Positions 57,640-64,000 of a stretch of 64,000 nt of DNA are shown here, one piece after another. The position numbers were made by a program, and so were the translations under genes. Position 1 is the first letter of the stretch; every line of letters starts with the position of its first letter. This DNA comes from Hymenopellis radicata (Eukaryota; Basidiomycota; Agaricomycetes; Agaricales; Physalacriaceae), in the NCBI GenBank assembly GCA_015501595.1, contig JADNRX010000041.1, forward strand, positions 124,001 to 188,000. Direction: 5' to 3'. Below the pieces are notes generated by a model, which was given only the letters and a program-made list of their open reading frames with translations, ran no database searches and was not told the DNA's origin.

Positions 57640-58718
57640 GAGCATATAACACTTTCGCCGCACTCACTCTGAGTCAGGGTCAACACACCCACACCGACAC
57701 GACCACACTCACACTCGGGCCGACACTCTCACACTGATCTCGCACACTTGGGAAGATGTAAAGTTCAAATTGGTCATTGCATGGTTGGGAGGACGGTCTC
57801 CGGCGGCTATGTACCCTCGACTCCTCCTGAATCTGCGAGCCTTTACTTACACTCAGCCTTAGTACAGGTGCCAATTAGCCATGCCCGTAATCAGAACTGG
57901 TAAAATATTCCCCCTCGAGGGTGTCGAACCCTCCAAGGCCCCGAACGGCAAGGGAGGTGATATAGGATCCAGGGTGATGCTGACAGTGAGAGGAAATGTG
58001 ATGTTGGGGGAAAAGGGATGATGGCTGACAGTCTAGAAAACGAAGAACAATGTATATTAGGAAAATGGGATGCATAGCAAATCAACGAGAACATACCTTA
58101 CTAGACCTTACTCCTGCCCACAAATCCAGACATTATCCACACTGCATTCCGCCTCTCCTGGCCACCACTGTCTCGCTGCTCTGGATGGTGTCATGCTGCT
58201 CCTAGCATTCCGAGTTGTTCAGACATGGCAGCTGTCTAACGAAAGGTATTGATCAAAATGAAAATGAGAAGAATGCAGGACAACACACAGTTTGTGGCTG
58301 AATGCGTCCACGACGCCCTCCCGCCAGCAAAGCCATCCCGAGTCGTCGGCACTGCAGTCGTCGCCGTCTTAGCTGTCGTTGTCTTTGTCCCATATGGTAT
58401 GTTGTTCGGGCGCTCGTCCTTGCGCGCACGCCGCAGGCGCAGGCGAAAACAGTGAGGCGAGGTATACCTGGGTGCCGAAAGCCCGCGCACGCTGTCCAAT
58501 GGCGTGGCGCCTCGTCTCAAGGACAGATATGGGCGATGGCAACCCCGTAGTGGTGGTACGGGAAAGAATCAACATGGTCACAGGATCTCGGTCGAGTCAT
58601 GACGCGCCTCGTCCAAAAATAGTCGGTGGACGTGTCGGCCCGAGTGTGAGTGTGGTCGCATTGGTGTGGGTGTGTCGACCCTGACCCAGTGTGAGTGCGG
58701 CGAAACTCACCTATCCTC
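57640..58718. mobile_element. 1.08-kb element with long TIRs and 9-bp target duplication
   Basis: Terminal inverted repeats of about 95 bp share TTTCGCCGCACTCAC and CACACTCGGGCCGACAC. GAAACCCCC at 57631-57639 and 58719-58727 is a 9-bp duplication. The empty site is seen at about 47606 (CCGGAAACCCCCAGGCC). Long TIRs plus 9-bp duplication suggest a Mutator-like non-autonomous element. A 68-codon frame (58249-58455) has a hydrophobic stretch but no motif. Confidence 0.8.
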
Positions 58719-58724
58719 GAAACC

Positions 58725-59455
58725 CCCAGGCCACACGCAGGCGTTTGACCTAGCGGTTGGACGGCTTCATCATCAGGAACATGGAACATATCTATGATTT
58801 TTAAGTAGGATACAGTCAGCTGAGGCGAATATGGTTGACCTACGGTTAAAAAGTGTTGGAAAGTGAAAAGTTGACTTAACACAGAGTCCGGGGGTGGCGT
58901 TTGACCTAGCGGTTGGACGGCTTGATATCAGAGTCACGGTATTGTTTCCGCGTAGCCTTTTTTATTTATATTTTCTCCTGCCAGTGAGATGGACGTCCCA
59001 CCTCAAGTCGTCTACTACAGCATATGCCAGGGCCCAGGGTGTATTTGTCCCTACATACCTTCACGCTGTGACTTCGAGGTCACTGCTAACCACGCCACAT
59101 TCTCTGCTTACCATCTACACTGTATTCAATCGGAAACCCTCGTCCACACGTAGGCGTCTGGCCTAGCGGTTCGACGGCTGGATCAGAGAGCGAGAACAAA
59201 TACAATAATACGCCTTTTTTCAATCTTCTTCTGCGATGAACTCTCAACGTCGATGAATCATAAATATGGAGAGTATCTCTCCCTACAATACATACTTTCC
59301 CGTTCAGCGTCGAGGTCACTGCTAGTTACGACACGCTTTACTATACCATCTAGACCACTGTATACAATCGGAAAGCCCATTCCACACGCAGGCGTTTGAC
59401 CTAGCGGTTCGACGGCTTGATAGGTATAACTTGACGGCCTTTTTTTTGAACTTCA
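58725..59455 (+). repeat. tRNA-like cassette array (type 1 x4)
   Basis: Heads near 58747, 58901, 59157 and 59397; T-runs near 58798, 58957, 59215 and 59441. The last two inserts match those at 48090 and 48325, so insert replacement is not universal. Confidence 0.65.
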
Positions 59456-59499
59456 ACGTCGATACAGGCGTAAGTATCTCTCCCTACATACTTTCCCGA

Positions 59500-60240
59500 T
59501 GTGGTACCGGGCTCCCTTGTGTAATTCGCTTTCATGTTCTCCGCGGCCTCCACCAACGAAGACGTCCCATCAATAGACAGCGAGTCACCATCGATCCCTC
59601 ATTTCTTGCTATAACCTCCGACGCGCTACAGGCTCCGGTTTGTATCTCTTCACCCTCGGCACTGGTACGTCCAACGTCAAACAACGCGTGACGCCACGGT
59701 GGCGTCCAGGACCCTTCACCCGGATCTGCACGGCCTCAATTTTAATCTACCCCACCTCCATCGTCCCTTCCAGGGCCGTATAGTTTTCTCTGCTTCTCCT
59801 TCTCCGCTCGCTTTCGAAGCCCCGTCTCGCACGGGCGCCATCCTCCAGGCTCCAGCCCGTCCCCTCATCGATGGTCCTTATCCTTATCGATCTTCGCGTA
59901 TACACTGTCAGTGGTCACGATGAGCGGCGTCTCCCCCACATTCAATGCTACCCCAAAGACTAAAGAATCCGGTTCCCCTTCATCGGGTCTGCATTCTTGT
60001 GGGGGCGCAGAGTCTCAAACGCGAGCGAGAGGAGATGAGATGATATTGCTATTCGTCCATAGTACAACTTACAAAAGGTTTGAATCATGATCTAAGTACA
60101 CAGGAACGCAACAACACGACGCGTTTGAAAAGAAAAAAACAGCTGAAAGAAAGAAATGGAAAATGGTGGATGTGGGAGCGGGGATGATGTATGACATGAA
60201 AACCCAAAAGTAACTGTACACCCGGAGAAAGAGACCGGAA
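59500..60240. repeat. Conserved anonymous segment, copy 3
   Basis: Third copy of the block at 24380-25080, immediately downstream of the intact FKBP12 gene. The part 59900-60240 may be FKBP12 3' flank. Confidence 0.5.
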
Positions 60241-60309
60241 CAACTTTTCGGTGGAGATCTAGGGTGCGGTTCAGCTGTCGACGAATGCATGGAAAGACGT
60301 GGTATCCAC

Positions 60310-60984
60310 CTAGTTGATCTTGAGAAGCTCGACCTCAAACTTGAGAGTGGCGTTCGCGGGTATCACAGGCGGGAATCCGCGCGAGCCATACGCCTACGAA
60401 ATAGTGTTAGATGGGATCTTTGAGAGGACGCGAATGACGGTGAGGCAGCGCGTATGGATGGACATCAATAGGGGGCTCGTGGCATGGATGGGTCGGATGG
60501 AGGGAAGGATGGCCGAGATAAACGACGCACATAATCCGGGGTCGCCGTCAATATCGCCTTCTCGCCCAAGGACAGCTGTGGGACACCTATCCAAAATGCG
60601 GATCAGATCGCCATCGCATCCATCGCTCGCGACGACGCGCACCTTCGTCCCATCCCTTAATCACCTTGCCCACACCAATCTCCGTGACGAACGGCTCGCC
60701 TCTGCGCACATCAGCCACCATCCAGGATGAGATGAGACACGACAATCAACGCACCGATCCCGGCTCGAATCGAACTTGCTCCCATTGAGGAGCGTGCCCA
60801 CGTAGTGTATCGTCACCTTGTCTGCGCTCATCAGCGCCATCGCCGCGCACAAAATCGCAAAACGCAAGACGTACCGCCCTTCTTCGGGAACGTGGCGCCA
60901 TCGCCGGCCTTGAGAGATTCAACAGTGACGCCCTATCTCCAGTCAGCCTGGGCACCACTGCGAGACGTGAGCTAGACGTACCAT
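60310..60984 (-). CDS. FKBP12 peptidyl-prolyl isomerase, intact
   Basis: Six exons: 60984-60982, 60932-60875, 60821-60755, 60701-60643, 60586-60531, 60393-60310. All introns are GT-AG and the sum is 327 nt, giving 108 residues, the usual FKBP12 length. Exon 1 is only the ATG. Recognisable FKBP landmarks are [61 protein letters not shown] and [19 protein letters not shown]. The drug-binding and active-site residues expected of the family (Tyr, Asp of FDSS, Trp of GWDE, Tyr of PDY) are present. FKBP12 is a cytosolic prolyl isomerase and the target of FK506 and rapamycin. It is the sole intact copy of three, at the right end of the triplication. Confidence 0.95.
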
Positions 60985-61480
60985 AGCGATAGAACAAGGA
61001 AAGTGGGATGAGAGGGAGATGAGGGGAGATGGTGGGTGGAGATACCAGATCACATCGACGGCATCTGCCCCTATTATACTAGCGGAGTGCGGATCTTGAT
61101 CCGGAGCCGATGATCAGCCAGGAGATGTCGGCGCTCGCTCGTTGTTCGCTTCGTTGAGGCGCGCCGACCAAAGCGTGCGCGTGGTCATCGCCGGACGTTA
61201 ATGAAGAGACGGTGAGGATCCGTTCGGTCGCCAGGGGATGTTTCACGCAGATTAGATTGGCCGCGATAGTGCTGGCCAATGGTGCGCGGGCTATTTCACC
61301 CACGCCACAGGCGCCGCCGCTGTGGGTCAAGAGATATTGCTCGTTATCGATGGCGCATCGATAAGGACGTAACGGGCGCTTGATTCGAGGCGATACCGTC
61401 ATTCTCGGCCTGAGGTAGAACAGGCGTCAGTCTAAGCACGTAAAAATTGACGGTGTACTGACACTTTGGCTAGGACTGTC
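60985..61480. other. FKBP12 5' flank; no other gene firmly seen
   Basis: A 107-codon minus-strand frame (61079-61402) is open but has no motif and no homologous counterpart in the window. This is where the FKBP12 promoter should lie; no distinct element recognised. Confidence 0.4.
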
Positions 61481-61484
61481 ATTC

Positions 61485-63765
61485 ACTCAGTCAACCATCC
61501 ACTGTGTCAATATTAGACCAGCATCTAAACCAAAAAAGCAGAGCGTTTTCTCATAGAAGGACGCGTTACCACCAAGCCACACGTCTTGACCAGAACGAAT
61601 TGATGTCCCACTTGAAGGAGGGACCCGCGAATCCCAATAAGACTCGCTAGCCTTTCTGTAACAGAAGACAACAAGCAAAACGTTACGCGATGCGGCCGCT
61701 AAGGCCAATGCATCCGCTAGGATACACCGGCGTGCGTAGACTACCACCTAGTCATCATTGGAGAAAGACCAAGAAACAAGGAAAGAGCCGGAGTTGAGCA
61801 GGTCTAGTGAATTCCCGAGTCACGGAGAACATTCTTCGACTGAAAACACAATCCAAAACAATCTCTTTAACCTCAAGAGCTATAACGACGCGCTGCCGTT
61901 AAGCGATGCATCTCGAGTGTACAGCCTGAGGGATAGATAGCAGTGGACGCCGTCACCGGAGGCATGGAATCAATGCAGGTAAAAAAATCAAAGACAGAAC
62001 AGCTATAGGACGCGGAACCGCTGAGCAACGCGCCTCGGGTAGACAAGGTCGCAGCCCGTACTCAGCTTGATGAGGAGTTGGATATGGCAGGAAGTAGTTC
62101 CAGGTTTACACACCTCGTAGGACAGCAGAGAAATCGACGTTAGGGAAGACCTAGGAAACAAAAAGGCTCAAAGGTATACATTTACTTGCAGGCATACCGA
62201 TGAGTCATACGCCTGCGACTGACGATGAGTTCTTCACCGAGAAGCAATTGCCAAGGGTGTACGTAGTTCCAAGTCACGCCTCGCACGTCCACGTTAGAGA
62301 GAAGACCCGGGATGGGTCGCACACCTGCAAGCAACACTGTACCTTTACACCAATCTGAAGAGCCAAATGGACGACGAGCCTAGTCGACCGCCGAAGACGC
62401 GTATGCTCGTAGGGTACGCGGTTCAAGTACATAAGGACGGGTGACGACAGAAATACTGACACGAAGCAGAATGTCAGTAAGAGAGTGACTGACAACGCAC
62501 CTAGGATGCAGTAAAGGCTGGAGAATGCGACACCACGATCTTCACTAAAAGGGAAACGCGTCGCCGAAGCAGACGACATGTATAGGTAGCCAAAGGCATG
62601 GCACCAAAGGTAATCAAAAACAAGTGGGAAGAGCGTCCAAACACCTGATGGACCCACTAAGCCACATCGGCGTGGCAGCCTGGAATCCAGAGTAGGTTCA
62701 TGACTGATGACAGTGCGGGAAAAAGAGCCTACGGGTATTTCCGAGCACGTTGACGAAGAAGAAGAAGAATGACATCCCAGTGATTGGCACTTCAATCACC
62801 GAGTTCTGCACCACATGTTCGCACAACAAGTCTAAGCACGTAAAAAACGAAGGTGTCGACATTCATGCCAGGCTTCTGTACTGAGACTTCGGTTGGGACT
62901 GTCCACGATGTCACTGTCACTGTCAGCATTGGACCAGAATCTATATCAAAACTTCGACAGCATAACAGAGAAGAAGGACGCGCTACCACTAAGCCACACG
63001 TCTTGACCGATGTCCCGCTTGAAGACAAGAGGGACGCGCGAATCCAACTGACAAATGCTCGCTAGCCTTTCTGTCGAGTCATAAAGATCAGAGCAACGTA
63101 GAAGACAGCAAGCAAAATGATTACTTGATGTTGCCGCTGAACGACAAGCGTAACACGCATCAACAGGGCCAATGCATCCGGTAGGATACAGCAGCTGTAC
63201 GAAGATTACCACCTAACGATCATTGAAGAAAGACCAAGCAAGACACAGGGAAAGAGCCAGAGTTGAGCGGGTCTAGTGAATTTCTGAGTCGTGGAGAACA
63301 TCAGGAAACGCAGTTCTTCGACTGAAAACACAATCCCCACGATTTATAAAGACACACTGCCACTAAGCGATGCGCCTCGAGTGTAGTACAGCCTGAGGGA
63401 GAGATAGCAGTAGACGCTGTCATCGGAGGCATGGAATCAATAGAAAAACAAAAAAGAGAGACCCTGGGCCGACAATTCATAGGACGCGGAACAGCTAAGC
63501 AACGCGCCTCGAGTAGAACAGGTCGCTGTCCGCGCTCAGGTCGATGGCGAGTTAGATATGGCACTAGAGCAATCGCCATGCTTGGCACTGATAGGTGTAG
63601 TCGTTCCAGGTTTATACAGCAGGCAGAGAAGGCCTAGGAAACAAAAAAGAGGCTATGGATTGATGCGTTCTTCCTAAACACCTAATGCAACCACTAAGCC
63701 ACATCAGCGTGGCAGCCTGGAATCCAGCGTACGTTTATGGTTGATGGTCATGGTGCGGGAAAAGA
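61485..63765 (-). repeat. Minus-strand array of tRNA-like cassettes (two rounds of types 7,3,5,6,2)
   Basis: In window order, heads: type 7 near 61561-61590, type 3 61700-61735, type 5 61890-61915, type 6 62010-62040, type 2 62648-62685, then again type 7 62976-63003, type 3 63165-63195, type 5 63355-63385, type 6 63480-63513, type 2 63683-63715. On the minus strand each is followed by an insert and a T-run, for example 61537-61532 (T6), 61987-61981 (T7), 62617-62613, 63455-63450 (T6) and 63646-63641 (T6). The tail GATATAGATTCTGG is shared by the type 7 copies at 5640 and 62950. The order equals that at 5.4-6.5 kb. Confidence 0.6.
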
Positions 63766-64000
63766 GCCTTCGGGTATATCCGAGCCACGTCGGCGACCCT
63801 AACTGGGCATCTTTGCCTCGTACGCCGGCTCTTGTACTCTCAGACTTTGACCCGACTTACTTTGTCACAATAAAGACGCGCCAATCCGGGTACCACAGTG
63901 TGTACAACGATACAATACCAGGATGAGGACTGAGGACTCGGGCTGAGGACACGTACTGCTAGCGTCTTGCTCTGCCAGCGATTTGGATCCTGGGGGCGTG
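63766..64000. other. Right edge, no gene seen
   Basis: Ends in short GAGGACT repeats near 63920-63950. No motif-bearing frame. Confidence 0.4.

Noticed and set aside
17615..59455. CRISPR array
   Set aside because: Repeat plus variable spacer looks similar, but the repeats are long, eukaryotic, A-box-like and followed by T-runs; no cas genes are present and the host is a fungus.
63766..64000. Telomeric or subtelomeric end
   Set aside because: No TTAGGG-type repeats anywhere at the edges.

Overview
The window looks like genomic DNA of a basidiomycete, probably an Agaricomycete. Coding genes are cut by many 45-60 nt GT-AG introns. A tandem TKL-type kinase, a TET/JBP-like oxygenase and an integrase-core transposase of a kind common in mushroom-forming fungi are present. 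Gene-dense patches alternate with very repeat-rich DNA. All names come from reading motifs by eye; no database was searched.

Layout. Positions 1-2.7 kb hold a two-domain protein kinase gene (minus strand, running off the left edge). Positions 2.9-12 kb hold dispersed repeats, a 1.1-kb inverted repeat pair, a minus-strand array of tRNA-like cassettes, an intact acetate-transporter-family gene (7.9-8.9 kb) and the first of five intron-containing tRNA-Phe(GAA) genes (7.2-14.1 kb). From 12.3 kb to 61.0 kb the window is best read as a tandem triplication of one unit: Rab7-like GTPase, coiled-coil protein, tRNA-like cassettes, degenerate F-box-like segment, more cassettes, an anonymous conserved segment, FKBP12. 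The left unit keeps the intact Rab and coiled-coil genes and the right unit keeps the intact FKBP12 gene. The two internal joints (about 25.6 and 49.7 kb) fuse FKBP exon 2 directly to Rab exon 3. Several insertions decorate the units. The largest is a 16-kb transposon (28460-44506) with subterminal GTCTGGCTTT repeats, a 5-bp target duplication, an integrase-core transposase gene and cargo: polyubiquitin, P450 and TET/JBP-like pseudogenes and a multi-exon unknown gene. hAT-type MITEs have been shot into several cargo exons. A second minus-strand cassette array fills 61.5-63.8 kb.

The most unusual signal is the family of about 50 tRNA-like cassettes. Each has a conserved head that fits a Pol III A-box (for example TGGCCTAGCGGT), a 15-45 nt insert that differs from copy to copy, a T4-T7 run, and a conserved tail. 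At equivalent positions of the triplicated units, head and tail are nearly identical while the insert is often unrelated. At least seven head types share this architecture. It resembles a library of short Pol III transcripts with a hypervariable 3' part, but no expression evidence is available here.
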